From a bacterium (lineage in GTDB: Bacteria > Bacillota > Clostridia > Lachnospirales > Lachnospiraceae), in contig JAQYAI010000158.1 of assembly GCA_029227655.1 (NCBI GenBank), positions 1-35,689 on the forward strand: 35,689 bases of DNA. Reading direction: 5' to 3'. The position numbers were made by a program, and so were the translations under genes. How positions within the stretch are numbered: the stretch's first letter is position 1; every line of letters starts with the position of its first letter. Of this stretch, positions 1 through 9,124 are shown in pieces. The notes under the pieces are model-generated. The model was not told the DNA's origin. It searched no databases and worked only from the letters and a program-made list of their open reading frames with translations.

Positions 1-384
1 AGCAATAATAATAGCTAATTTTTCACCTTTTTCAATTTTTGCGGTATTCCTACCATGTGTCATTCCAACCCAACAGGTATTAAGTCCAAGTTCCTGTGCC
101 TTCAGCACAAGTTTTTCGCCATAATAACCAGCTTTTTCATCCAAATCTTTACTCTTTTTTCCCACAACTGCAATATAATTTGTGCATCCCGAAAATTTTC
201 CATAATGAGCCATCATAGAATTAAAGCACTTCGGCTCGTCATAAATTATCTGAATGTTCATGCCGCTCTCTAAATTACACGCTTCGGCAAATTCATTAAG
301 AATAGTTCTCTTCTCACACTCAATCTTTTTATCTGTATATTGTCTGACACTGTGACGGGATTTCATAACCTCTAAAATATCCAT
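1..384 (-). CDS. Nitroreductase family protein, C-terminus beyond the window edge
   Basis: Minus-strand reading from ATG at 384 is open for 128 codons to position 1: MDILEVMKSRHSVRQYTDKKIECEKRTILNEF...GLNTCWVGMTHG. The N-terminal SRHSVRxY motif is typical of nitroreductases. SD GGAGATA lies upstream (391-397). Not in the ORF track because it has no stop in the window. Confidence 0.85.
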   Translation of the reverse strand, partial: MDILEVMKSRHSVRQYTDKKIECEKRTILNEFAEACNLESGMNIQIIYDEPKCFNSMMAHYGKFSGCTNYIAVVGKKSKDLDEKAGYYGEKLVLKAQELGLNTCWVGMTHGRNTAKIEKGEKLAIIIA

Positions 385-436
385 GTTCAATATCTCCTTA
401 GTTTAAGAATTTGAACCAAGTATAACACATACACAG

Positions 437-480
437 AAAAAAAGTTCATTCGTAAAGAAAATCGAGACGAATGAACTTTC
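437..480 (-). terminator. Intrinsic terminator downstream of the minus-strand acetyltransferase
   Basis: Perfect 13-bp stem AAAGTTCATTCGT (441-453) / ACGAATGAACTTT (467-479). On the minus strand it ends in a run of T (complement of the A-run 437-443). Confidence 0.75.
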
Positions 481-526
481 AAACTTACTGACGATAATAG
501 GGGGACTAGGGGACAGGTACTTATTC

Positions 527-1102
527 TTATTTTCTCTCAGGCTGTTCATCAAATCTTCTGTCGCCAAAATAATATTCTGCGTCACGGTCAGTGATTTCTC
601 TGTAGACTTTGCATGGAGCACCAAATGCGACCACATTTGCCGGAATATCTTTGGTTACAACAGAACCGGCACCGATGACAGAGTTTTCACCTATAGTAAC
701 ACCTGGAAGTACCATAACATTTCCACCAATCCATACATTGTCACCAATTGTGATTGGAAAAGAATACATTCCATCCATGCGATGCGCAGGATGAATGGGA
801 TGCCCGGTGGTACACAACGTAACATTGGGACCAATCAGAACGTTCTTTCCAATCGTAATTTTCCAATCGTCAATCAAAGTCAGATTCATATTGGCATAAG
901 TTCCAGAGCCAATGCTGACATACTTACCAATCGTAGCGGTAAGCGGAGAGTTCAGCCAGACATGCTCCCCTACTTCTCCAAAAATATCATGAAGCAGAGC
1001 TTCACGTTCTGCCATAGCTTCGGTAGGCATATCATTGAATTTCTTCACCAGTGCTTTACACTTTGCCTGCAAAGCCAGAATTTCAAAAATAAATAAAAAC
1101 AA
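527..1102 (-). CDS. Maltose/galactoside O-acetyltransferase family (left-handed beta-helix hexapeptide), apparently 5'-truncated
   Basis: Hexapeptide repeats IGENSVIGAGSVVTKDIPANVVAFGAPCKVYREI and GPNVTLCTTGHPIHPAHR. The only available start is a TTG at 1102 with no SD. The usual N-terminal MTEKEKMLAGKLY-type segment is missing. Confidence 0.75.
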   Translation of the reverse strand: MFLFIFEILALQAKCKALVKKFNDMPTEAMAEREALLHDIFGEVGEHVWLNSPLTATIGKYVSIGSGTYANMNLTLIDDWKITIGKNVLIGPNVTLCTTGHPIHPAHRMDGMYSFPITIGDNVWIGGNVMVLPGVTIGENSVIGAGSVVTKDIPANVVAFGAPCKVYREITDRDAEYYFGDRRFDEQPERK

Positions 1103-1243
1103 GCGAAAGAGATGAATAACAAACTATAGAAATCGTGACGCTGATAGGGTATAATATAGCACATGTAGATATCAGGGGGTAAATGCGTTTGCTCCTACAT
1201 CATTACATCAATGGCTAACAATAGATGAAAGTGAGGAAATATT

Positions 1244-2263
1244 ATGATATATCAGGAAATTTTAGAAAATGCGAGAAAAGATATAGGAAAATACTGTAAG
1301 GCGTGTCCAGTTTGCAACGGAAGGGCCTGTGGGAATCAGATTCCTGGGCCGGGAGCAAAGGGCGTAGGGGATACCGCAGTCAGAAACTACAATAAATGGC
1401 AGGAAATCCGGGTAAATATGGATACTTTCTGTGAGAATAGACCGGTTGATACAACTTTGGAAATTTTTGGACAGAAGTTTGAATATCCATTTTTTGCAGG
1501 CCCTGTGGGTGCTGTAAATCTTCATTACAGTGATAAATATGATGACATCAGTTATAATAAAACATTAGTTTCAGCATGTGGAGAAGCTGGAATTGCAGCT
1601 TTTACTGGAGATGGAGCGAATCCACTGGTAATGGAAGCGGCAACGAATGCTATCAAAGAATGTGGTGGTATGGGCGTTCCAACGATTAAGCCATGGAATA
1701 TGGATACGATAAAGGAAAAGCTGGAACTGGCAAAAGAAGCAGGGGCATTTGCAGTTGCAATGGATATCGATGCTGCAGGCCTTCCGTTCCTTAAAAATAT
1801 GATACCGCCGGCAGGAAGTAAGACAGTAGAAGAAATGGCGGAAATTGTCCGCATGGCAGGTGTTCCGTTCATTGTAAAAGGTATCATGACCGTCAAAGGT
1901 GCCTTAAAGGCAAAAGAAGCAGGGGCATCAGCGATTGTGGTATCTAACCATGGAGGAAGGGTTCTTGACCAGTGTCCTGCAACTGCAGAAGTGTTAGAGG
2001 AAATCGTGGAAGCTGTCGGTGAAAGTATGAAAGTCTTTGTAGATGGTGGAATTCGATCAGGAACAGATGTCTTTAAAGCACTTGCCATAGGGGCAGATGG
2101 CGTTTTGATCTGCCGGCCATTTGTAATTTCTGTATATGGCGGAGGCGAAGATGGTGTAAAAGCATATATTGAGAAAATAGGCGGTGAATTAAGAGATGCC
2201 ATGCAGATGTGTGGTGCACACAGCCTGGATGAGATTACCAAAGATATGGTAAGACTTGTATAA
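1244..2263 (+). CDS. Alpha-hydroxy-acid oxidizing protein (FMN-dependent, lactate/glycolate oxidase family)
   Basis: 339 aa. FMN-barrel motifs VPFIVKGIMTVKGALKAKEAGASAIVVSNHGGRVLDQ and VFVDGGIRSGTDVFKALAIGADGVLICRPF. SD GTGAGGAAAT upstream. Confidence 0.9.
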   Translation: MIYQEILENARKDIGKYCKACPVCNGRACGNQIPGPGAKGVGDTAVRNYNKWQEIRVNMDTFCENRPVDTTLEIFGQKFEYPFFAGPVGAVNLHYSDKYDDISYNKTLVSACGEAGIAAFTGDGANPLVMEAATNAIKECGGMGVPTIKPWNMDTIKEKLELAKEAGAFAVAMDIDAAGLPFLKNMIPPAGSKTVEEMAEIVRMAGVPFIVKGIMTVKGALKAKEAGASAIVVSNHGGRVLDQCPATAEVLEEIVEAVGESMKVFVDGGIRSGTDVFKALAIGADGVLICRPFVISVYGGGEDGVKAYIEKIGGELRDAMQMCGAHSLDEITKDMVRLV

Positions 2264-2292
2264 ATATCTAAGTTGGTATGAAGGAGAGAGTC

Positions 2293-3627
2293 ATGAACAA
2301 AAGTAAAAATTGTAGTGTAAATAATATCTACAAATTAGACGGACGCGTTCCGGTAATGAAAGCAATTCCATTTGGTCTGCAGCATATTCTGGCAATGTTT
2401 GTTGCAAATCTGACACCAATTACGATCATTGCAGGGGCAGGAGGATTGTCACAGGCTGAAATCGCAGTACTTTTACAGAATGCGATGTTCGTTGCGGGGA
2501 TTGCAACACTGATTCAGCTGTACCCGGTATGGAAGATTGGATCAAAACTTCCGATTGTTATGGGGGTAAGCTTTACCTTTGTTACCGTATTATGTACGGT
2601 AGCTGCAAATTACGGTTATCCGGCAGTGATCGGTGCAGTGATTTGCGGAGGACTTTTCGAAGGAATTATTGGTCTTTTTGCAAAATACTGGAGAAAGATC
2701 ATTGCGCCAATTGTGGCTGCATCCGTAGTTACAGCAATCGGATATTCCTTGTTTACGGTAGGTGCAAGGTCTTTCGGTGGCGGATACACAGAAGATTTTG
2801 GTTCGGCATCGAATTTATTATTAGGAACAATTACCCTTGTAGTCTGCCTTGGATGGAACATTTTTGCAAAAGGATATCTGAAACAGTTATCGGTTCTGGC
2901 AGGTCTCATCGTTGGGTATATTGTGGCGATCATTATGGGAAAAGTGGATTTGTCAGTTATTTTTTCAGAAGGGATTATTTCCCTGCCAAAGCTCTTGCCA
3001 TATTCTCCGGAATTCCATATCGGAGCAATTTTCTCTGTTGCGATCATTTTCTTGGTATCGGCAGCGGAAACGATTGGAGATACTACAGCTATGGTATCCG
3101 GTGGTCTTGACAGAGACATTACCTCAGAAGAAATCTCAGGGTCTTTGGCATGTGATGGTTTTGCGTCAGCAATTTCGGCATTGTTTGGCTGTCCTCCGGT
3201 AACATCATTTTCACAGAATGTAGGGCTTGTCAATATGACGAAAGTTATTAACCGTTTTACAATTGCAACTGGAGCCGGATGTATGATCTTAGCTGGTCTT
3301 TTGCCACCGGTCGGCAATTTCTTTGCATCGCTTCCGGAGTCTGTATTGGGCGGATGCACGATCATGATGTTCGGAACCATTATGGTTTCTGGTATCCAGA
3401 TGATTGCAAAAGCGGGATTTACACAGAGAAATATTACGATTGCAGCATTGTCTCTTTCTGTAGGTATTGGATTTACAGCTACAAGTGAGATTGATTTATG
3501 GAGGATTTTCCCAGAAGTAGTACAGTCCGTATTTTCGGCAAATGTAGTGGCAGTCGTATTTGTAGTGTCTATCATACTAAATCTTATCCTTCCTCAAAAC
3601 ATGGAAGTAGAGAAAACAGAAGAATAA
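2293..3627 (+). CDS. NCS2-family uracil/xanthine (nucleobase) permease
   Basis: ATG at 2293 preceded by AAGGAGAGAG. FGLQHILAMFVANLTPITIIAGAGGLSQAEIAVLLQNAMFVAGIATLIQ is a typical NCS2 N-terminus. Polytopic. The ORF-track start at 2278 lies upstream of the SD. Confidence 0.92.
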   Translation: MNKSKNCSVNNIYKLDGRVPVMKAIPFGLQHILAMFVANLTPITIIAGAGGLSQAEIAVLLQNAMFVAGIATLIQLYPVWKIGSKLPIVMGVSFTFVTVLCTVAANYGYPAVIGAVICGGLFEGIIGLFAKYWRKIIAPIVAASVVTAIGYSLFTVGARSFGGGYTEDFGSASNLLLGTITLVVCLGWNIFAKGYLKQLSVLAGLIVGYIVAIIMGKVDLSVIFSEGIISLPKLLPYSPEFHIGAIFSVAIIFLVSAAETIGDTTAMVSGGLDRDITSEEISGSLACDGFASAISALFGCPPVTSFSQNVGLVNMTKVINRFTIATGAGCMILAGLLPPVGNFFASLPESVLGGCTIMMFGTIMVSGIQMIAKAGFTQRNITIAALSLSVGIGFTATSEIDLWRIFPEVVQSVFSANVVAVVFVVSIILNLILPQNMEVEKTEE

Positions 3628-3655
3628 AATAACGAAAGAGTTTTGGAGGGCGAAC

Positions 3656-4447
3656 ATGTTACAGATAAAACAATATGTGAAAGTAACAAGTCTGGATGAA
3701 GCATATGAATTAAATCAAAAGAAAAATAATGTGATTATTGGCGGGATGCATTGGCTGAAAATGAGTTCTAAGTCTGTAGGAACAGCCATTGATCTGTCCG
3801 GCCTGGGACTTGATGAAATTGTAGAGACGGATGATGCTTTCGAAATTGGATGCATGGTTTCTCTGAGACAGTTAGAAAAGCATGAAGGACTAAATTACTA
3901 TACATCAGGGGCGGTTAGAGACGCAGTAAAGGATATTGTCGGTATTCAGTTCAGGAATACAGCTACCATTGGTGGTTCTATCTTCGGCAGATATGGATTT
4001 TCAGATGTGCTTACAGTATTTATGGCAATGGATACCTATGTGGTGTGCCATAAAGCCGGAGAGATTTCGCTTAGAGAATATGCCGGGAAGAAGGCAGACA
4101 GGGATATCATTGTGAAAATCGTTGTAAGGAAGCGGCCGGTTCAGATGGCGTACGTTGCACAGAGACATGCACGGACTGATTTTCCAACGCTGACATGTGC
4201 AGTCAGCTATATGGACGGAACATGGAACGCTGTCGTTGGGGCAAGACCACTGAAAGCTGAGATCGTTTCAAGTGATAAGAACATGATTTCTGGTGAAGAC
4301 CCTGTGACTGAAGCGGAAGATTTTGGGGCATATGTGGCGGGAAAGCTTACATTTGGTTCAAATATGAGAGGAAGCGCAGAATATCGAAAACAGATCGCCG
4401 CTGTTCTTGTCAGGAGAGCGATGTTGGCAGCGGGAAAGGATGCTTAA
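3656..4447 (+). CDS. FAD-binding subunit of xanthine dehydrogenase-type molybdenum hydroxylase
   Basis: 263 aa with RDIVGIQFRNTATIGGSIFGRYGFSDVLTVFMAMD (FAD-binding NxATIGG/GGSI motif). SD TTTTGGAGGG. Sits between the permease and the 2Fe-2S subunit. Confidence 0.88.
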   Translation: MLQIKQYVKVTSLDEAYELNQKKNNVIIGGMHWLKMSSKSVGTAIDLSGLGLDEIVETDDAFEIGCMVSLRQLEKHEGLNYYTSGAVRDAVKDIVGIQFRNTATIGGSIFGRYGFSDVLTVFMAMDTYVVCHKAGEISLREYAGKKADRDIIVKIVVRKRPVQMAYVAQRHARTDFPTLTCAVSYMDGTWNAVVGARPLKAEIVSSDKNMISGEDPVTEAEDFGAYVAGKLTFGSNMRGSAEYRKQIAAVLVRRAMLAAGKDA

Positions 4448-4450
4448 GTT

Positions 4451-4921
4451 ATGGAACTGAAATTTATTTTAAATGGAAAAAAAATAGTGACAGAAATTGA
4501 AGCGGACAGTCTGCTGATTGATGTGGTAAGAGACTTAGGATGTCTGAGTGTAAAAAGAGGCTGTGAATCGTCAAACTGTGGACTTTGTACCGTATTTGTA
4601 AATGAGAAACCGGTATTATCATGTTCTGTTCTTGCAGCCCGTGTAGAAGGTCAGAATGTGACTACTCTGGAAGGACTTCAGGAAGAGGCGGCAGATTTCG
4701 GAGCATTTATTGCAGATCAGGGGGCTGAACAGTGTGGATTCTGTAATCCTGGATTTATCATGAATGCAATTGCCATGTTCCGAGAAAATCCGCATCCGGA
4801 TGATGAAGAAATTTTGGCATATTTATCAGGAAATCTCTGCAGATGTTCGGGATATGAAGGACAGCTTCGTGGAATCAAGGCATATCTGGAATTCAAAGAT
4901 TCTCAGAAAGGAGAAGCTTAA
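4451..4921 (+). CDS. (2Fe-2S)-binding subunit of xanthine dehydrogenase-type enzyme
   Basis: 156 aa with both cluster motifs: CESSNCGLCTVFVNEKPVLSC and QCGFCNPGFIMNA...GNLCRCSGYEGQ. Confidence 0.95.
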   Translation: MELKFILNGKKIVTEIEADSLLIDVVRDLGCLSVKRGCESSNCGLCTVFVNEKPVLSCSVLAARVEGQNVTTLEGLQEEAADFGAFIADQGAEQCGFCNPGFIMNAIAMFRENPHPDDEEILAYLSGNLCRCSGYEGQLRGIKAYLEFKDSQKGEA

Positions 4922-4922
4922 G

Positions 4923-7220
4923 ATGCGTGTAGTAAATAAACCTCTTCGTAAAAAAGACGCTATGGCACTGGTGACAGGAAAACCTGTGTATACAGGAGAT
5001 TTGGTTGGTGAGAATGCATTGGTGGTGAAGATTCTTCACAGCCCACATGCAAATGCGATGATTGAAGACATCAATACTTCGATTGCCATGAAAGTTCCGG
5101 GAATTGAAGCCATTTATACATATAAAGATGTGCCGCAGAAACGATTTACCATGGCAGGACAGACATATCCGGAACCAAGTCCATATGACAGACTGATTCT
5201 GGATCAGCATGTACGTTTTAACGGAGATGCAGTAGCAATCGTTGCCGGTGAAAATGAAAAGGCAGTTGATAAAGCATTAAAACTGATCAAAGTAAAATAT
5301 GAAGTGCTTCCGGCGGTAGATGATTTTCGAACAGCACTTGACAATCCGGTCCTGGTTCATCCAGAAGAGAACTGGATTGCGAACTGTCCGGTTGGCGCAG
5401 ATAATAAGAGAAATCTGTGCGCACAGGAAGTGGATGGAAATGGTGATATCGACGGAGTTCTTGCTGACTGTGATATTGTTCTGGAGAGAACCTATCATAC
5501 GAAGGCGAACAGTCAGACACCGATGGAAACGTTCCGCACTTATACATACATGGACACCTATGGAAGACTGAATGTACTTAGTTCGACACAGATTGTGTTT
5601 CATATCAGAAGGATATTGGGAAATGCCCTTGATATTCCGAAATCAAAGATTCGCGTTGTGAAACCTCGTATCGGCGGCGGTTTTGGGGCAAAACAGACTT
5701 CTGTCACAGAAGTATTTCCAGCATTTGTTACATGGAAGACAGGAAAACCTGCGTATATGGAATTCGACCGCAAAGAAACCCAGACAGCTGGAAGCCCTCG
5801 TCATGAGATGGAGATGCATGTCCGTATTGGTGCCATGAAGGATGGGCGGATTCGCGGTATTGATCTGCATACTCTTTCCAATACAGGTGCCTATGGAGAA
5901 CATGGACCTACAACAGTAGGACTGTCCGGACACAAATCGATACCTTTATATAATAAATATCAAGAAGCTTATCGTTTTAGCTATGACGTAGTTTATACGA
6001 ATGTGCAGGCGGCAGGAGCTTACCGTGGATATGGAGCCACACAAGGATTATTTGCCATAGAAACGATTGTAAATGAGCTTGCAGCAGAACTTCAGATGGA
6101 CCCAGTCGCACTTCGTGAGATGAATATCGTGCGTGAAGGGGATATCATGCCGGCTTACTATGGTGAACAGACCAATGCGTGTGCACTTGACCGATGTCTT
6201 ACAGAGACTGCTAAGAGAATGAATTGGAAGGAAAAATATCCTTGCAGGGAAATGGAAAATGGAAAGATCCGGAGCGTAGGTGTGGCAATGGCCATGCAGG
6301 GCTCAAGTATTTCCAATTGTGATATCGGGGGTGCTACGATTAAATTAAATGACGATGGATTTTACGCACTTACCATTGGTGCTGCAGATATGGGTACTGG
6401 ATGTGACACCGTTCTCGCGCAGATGGCTGCTGAAGTGATGGAATGTGATTATGATGATATTATTGTTTATGGAGCAGATACGGACAGCTCGCCATACGAT
6501 TCGGGATCTTACGCGTCATCAACGACTTACCTGACAGGAAATGCAGTGGCCAAAGCATGTATGCAGCTTCGAGAAAGTATTCAGAAGATTGGTGCTTCGA
6601 TCATGGGATGTGACGTGGAAGATACTGAATTTGATGGTAAGAAGGTTTACCGCATGGAATTGGAAGAAGGTGTGGTAAATGAAGTGTCACTTATCGACAT
6701 TGCGACAGCTTCGATGGTAAATAATAATTATGAAACACAGTTTACAGCAACATTGTCTTCGCCTGTTTCACCACCGCCATTTATGGCAGGTATGGCAGAA
6801 GTGGAAATCGATAAAGAAACTGGTACGATAAGAGTTATCAATTATGAAGCGACCGTAGACTGCGGCACACCGGTCAATCCGAATCTGGCAAGAGTTCAGA
6901 CGGAAGGTGGTATTGCACAGGGAATCGGAATGGCACTTTATGAAAACATCACTTATGGTAAGCATGGAGAGATTCTTGAGAATTCTTTTATGCAATATAA
7001 GATTCCGACTCGTCAGGATGTAGGAAGGATCAATGTGGAATTCGAGGCAAGCTATGAACCATCCAGTGCATTCGGAGCAAAATCCATTGGTGAAGTGGTA
7101 ATTAACACACCGCCACCAGCCATTGTACATGCGGTCTATAATGCAACAGGTGTATGGATCAGAGAATTACCGGTCACACCTGAGAAGATTTTAAATGGAA
7201 TCAAGGAAAAACAGAGCTAA
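4923..7220 (+). CDS. Molybdopterin-binding catalytic subunit of xanthine dehydrogenase-type enzyme
   Basis: 765 aa from ATG 4923 (MRVVNKPLRKKDAMALVTGKPVYTGD), with SD AAAGGAGAAG in the end of the preceding gene. GGGFGAKQ, AGAYRGYGATQG and the C-terminal SIGEVVINTPPPAI Glu motif. The ORF-track start at 4764 overlaps the 2Fe-2S gene and is not credible. Confidence 0.93.
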   Translation: MRVVNKPLRKKDAMALVTGKPVYTGDLVGENALVVKILHSPHANAMIEDINTSIAMKVPGIEAIYTYKDVPQKRFTMAGQTYPEPSPYDRLILDQHVRFNGDAVAIVAGENEKAVDKALKLIKVKYEVLPAVDDFRTALDNPVLVHPEENWIANCPVGADNKRNLCAQEVDGNGDIDGVLADCDIVLERTYHTKANSQTPMETFRTYTYMDTYGRLNVLSSTQIVFHIRRILGNALDIPKSKIRVVKPRIGGGFGAKQTSVTEVFPAFVTWKTGKPAYMEFDRKETQTAGSPRHEMEMHVRIGAMKDGRIRGIDLHTLSNTGAYGEHGPTTVGLSGHKSIPLYNKYQEAYRFSYDVVYTNVQAAGAYRGYGATQGLFAIETIVNELAAELQMDPVALREMNIVREGDIMPAYYGEQTNACALDRCLTETAKRMNWKEKYPCREMENGKIRSVGVAMAMQGSSISNCDIGGATIKLNDDGFYALTIGAADMGTGCDTVLAQMAAEVMECDYDDIIVYGADTDSSPYDSGSYASSTTYLTGNAVAKACMQLRESIQKIGASIMGCDVEDTEFDGKKVYRMELEEGVVNEVSLIDIATASMVNNNYETQFTATLSSPVSPPPFMAGMAEVEIDKETGTIRVINYEATVDCGTPVNPNLARVQTEGGIAQGIGMALYENITYGKHGEILENSFMQYKIPTRQDVGRINVEFEASYEPSSAFGAKSIGEVVINTPPPAIVHAVYNATGVWIRELPVTPEKILNGIKEKQS

Positions 7221-7251
7221 ATAATCTTTCGTTTTTTAAAGGAGAACCATA

Positions 7252-9048
7252 ATGGAAGTTATATTTATCATCATCAAATTACTTGGCGGGCTGGCGATGC
7301 TCCTCTATGGAATGGAGCTTATGGGAGATGGACTCAAACAAGGTTCCGGTGCTACCCTGAAAAATGTGCTTGGTGCATTGACTCAGAATGTTTTACTGGG
7401 GCTTTTGACAGGAGCGCTTGTAACGGCAGTGATTCAAAGTTCCACTGCAACCATTGTTCTGACGGTAGGGTTGATTGGGGCAGGTATCTTAAATTTGAGA
7501 CAAGCTGTTAGTATTGTACTGGGAGCCAATATCGGTACAACTGTAACTGCACAGATCGTTCGGCTTATGGATATTGATTCTTCTGGAAATTTTGCATTGG
7601 AGTTTTTTAAGCCAGATACGCTTGCTCCACTTGCATTATTTATCGGCATTGTTTTGTTTATGTTCGTCAAGAAGAATGCCTGCAAAAATGCTGGGATGAT
7701 TGCGCTTGGGCTAGGTATTCTTTTTATGGGACTTATCTCAGTGACATCTGCTGCGAAACCATTATCTGAATCAGAAGGATTTGTAAATATTTTATCTTAT
7801 TTTACAGAGATGCCAATGCTCGGAATTTTTGCTGGTCTTGTAATGACTGTGATTGTACAGAGTTCCTCAGCTATGGTAGGAATCATACAGGCATTATCTT
7901 CTACAGGTGTAATTACATTTGAACTGGTTTATCCGGTCATTATGGGTATCAACCTTGGAACTTGTGTAATTACTGCGTTGGTATGTTCCATCGGATCATC
8001 TAAGGATGCAAAGAGAGTTGCAACTGTTCATATTCTTTTTAACAGTATCGGTACGGTTCTTTTTATGATTGGGATGACATTGATCCGCAATGCCGGATTT
8101 ATGCCGGATTTATGGGAAAGTGTTGTAAATAGTGGTGCGATAGCCAATTTTCAGACGTTATTCAATCTGATTACCGCAGTTGCACTTCTTCCATTTACAA
8201 ACCTTCTTGTAAAAGCAGCTTGTCTGATTGTAAAAGAGGAAGAGGAAGAACAAGAAGATATTTATCCAGAACTTGCTGCATTAGATAAGAAATTAATGAA
8301 TGTTCCTGCAGTTGCACTTGCAGAAGTGAAAAACCTTGCAGTCATGATGGCAAATGTGGCAAAAGATAACTTGGCTCGTGGCTTAGAGCAGCTCAAGAAA
8401 TATGATGAGAAACGAACAGAAGTTATTTTGGCAGAAGAAGATCGTCTGGATCGTTTTACGGACAAGTCGGACAATTACCTGATTCGTCTGTCTTCACAGG
8501 TCGAGTCTGATACGGATCATCGTCACTTGAATGTACTGATGCAGTCGATCCGTGATATTGAACGTATTGGAGATTATGCGACGAACTTCGATGAAATGGG
8601 TAAGAAATTATATGATGCAGACAGTTCGTTTTCGAAAACGGCACTTCAGGAAATGGTAATTCTTGGGGATGCAGTACTGGAAATTATTCGTCTGACGATT
8701 GAGGCCCTTGAGACTGACAGTGAATATATTACAAGACGAATTGAACCATTGGAAGAAGTTATTGATGATATGGTTCTTTTATTGAAGAATCGTCACACCG
8801 CACGTCTGTGCAAAGGAAAATGTGCGATTGATGCTGGAATGGTGTACATGGATGCGCTGATCAACTTTGAACGTGCAGCGGACCATTGTTCGAATATTGC
8901 CATGCAGTTATTAGCAAAGGATAATGAAGAAATCATGAAGAATCATCACCGTTATCTGGAAGAACTGCATATTTCCAACGATGAATCTTATCTTGCAGAG
9001 CATGAAAACAGAAAAGCACAGTATATCGGTGCAATCGAGAATCTTTAG
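7252..9048 (+). CDS. Na/Pi cotransporter family protein with C-terminal PhoU-like domain
   Basis: 598 aa. Duplicated QSSTATIVLTVG / QSSSAMVGIIQ NptA repeats, plus a helical PhoU-like C-terminus (RLSSQVESDTDHRHLNVLMQSIRDIERIGDYATN). SD AAAGGAG. Confidence 0.92.
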   Translation: MEVIFIIIKLLGGLAMLLYGMELMGDGLKQGSGATLKNVLGALTQNVLLGLLTGALVTAVIQSSTATIVLTVGLIGAGILNLRQAVSIVLGANIGTTVTAQIVRLMDIDSSGNFALEFFKPDTLAPLALFIGIVLFMFVKKNACKNAGMIALGLGILFMGLISVTSAAKPLSESEGFVNILSYFTEMPMLGIFAGLVMTVIVQSSSAMVGIIQALSSTGVITFELVYPVIMGINLGTCVITALVCSIGSSKDAKRVATVHILFNSIGTVLFMIGMTLIRNAGFMPDLWESVVNSGAIANFQTLFNLITAVALLPFTNLLVKAACLIVKEEEEEQEDIYPELAALDKKLMNVPAVALAEVKNLAVMMANVAKDNLARGLEQLKKYDEKRTEVILAEEDRLDRFTDKSDNYLIRLSSQVESDTDHRHLNVLMQSIRDIERIGDYATNFDEMGKKLYDADSSFSKTALQEMVILGDAVLEIIRLTIEALETDSEYITRRIEPLEEVIDDMVLLLKNRHTARLCKGKCAIDAGMVYMDALINFERAADHCSNIAMQLLAKDNEEIMKNHHRYLEELHISNDESYLAEHENRKAQYIGAIENL

Positions 9049-9124
9049 AAAAAATAAGTCATGTCCTCTGCAATTTCATTTCTTCGAATCCTAAAAAACG
9101 AAGATGAGGAAAGGAAAGTATTGT

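Noticed and set aside
609-1096. Plus-strand ORFs of 61 and 104 aa
   Set aside because: Antisense to the acetyltransferase, no SD, no family resemblance.
1552-2241. 229-aa minus-strand ORF
   Set aside because: Antisense shadow of the alpha-hydroxy-acid oxidizing protein gene.
2616-3575. 319-aa minus-strand ORF
   Set aside because: Antisense to the clear NCS2 permease. Its residue pattern mirrors the opposite-strand codons, with no SD and no recognisable family.
4764-4922. Upstream start for the Mo-subunit ORF
   Set aside because: It lies within the 2Fe-2S gene in another frame. The authentic start, with SD, is ATG 4923.
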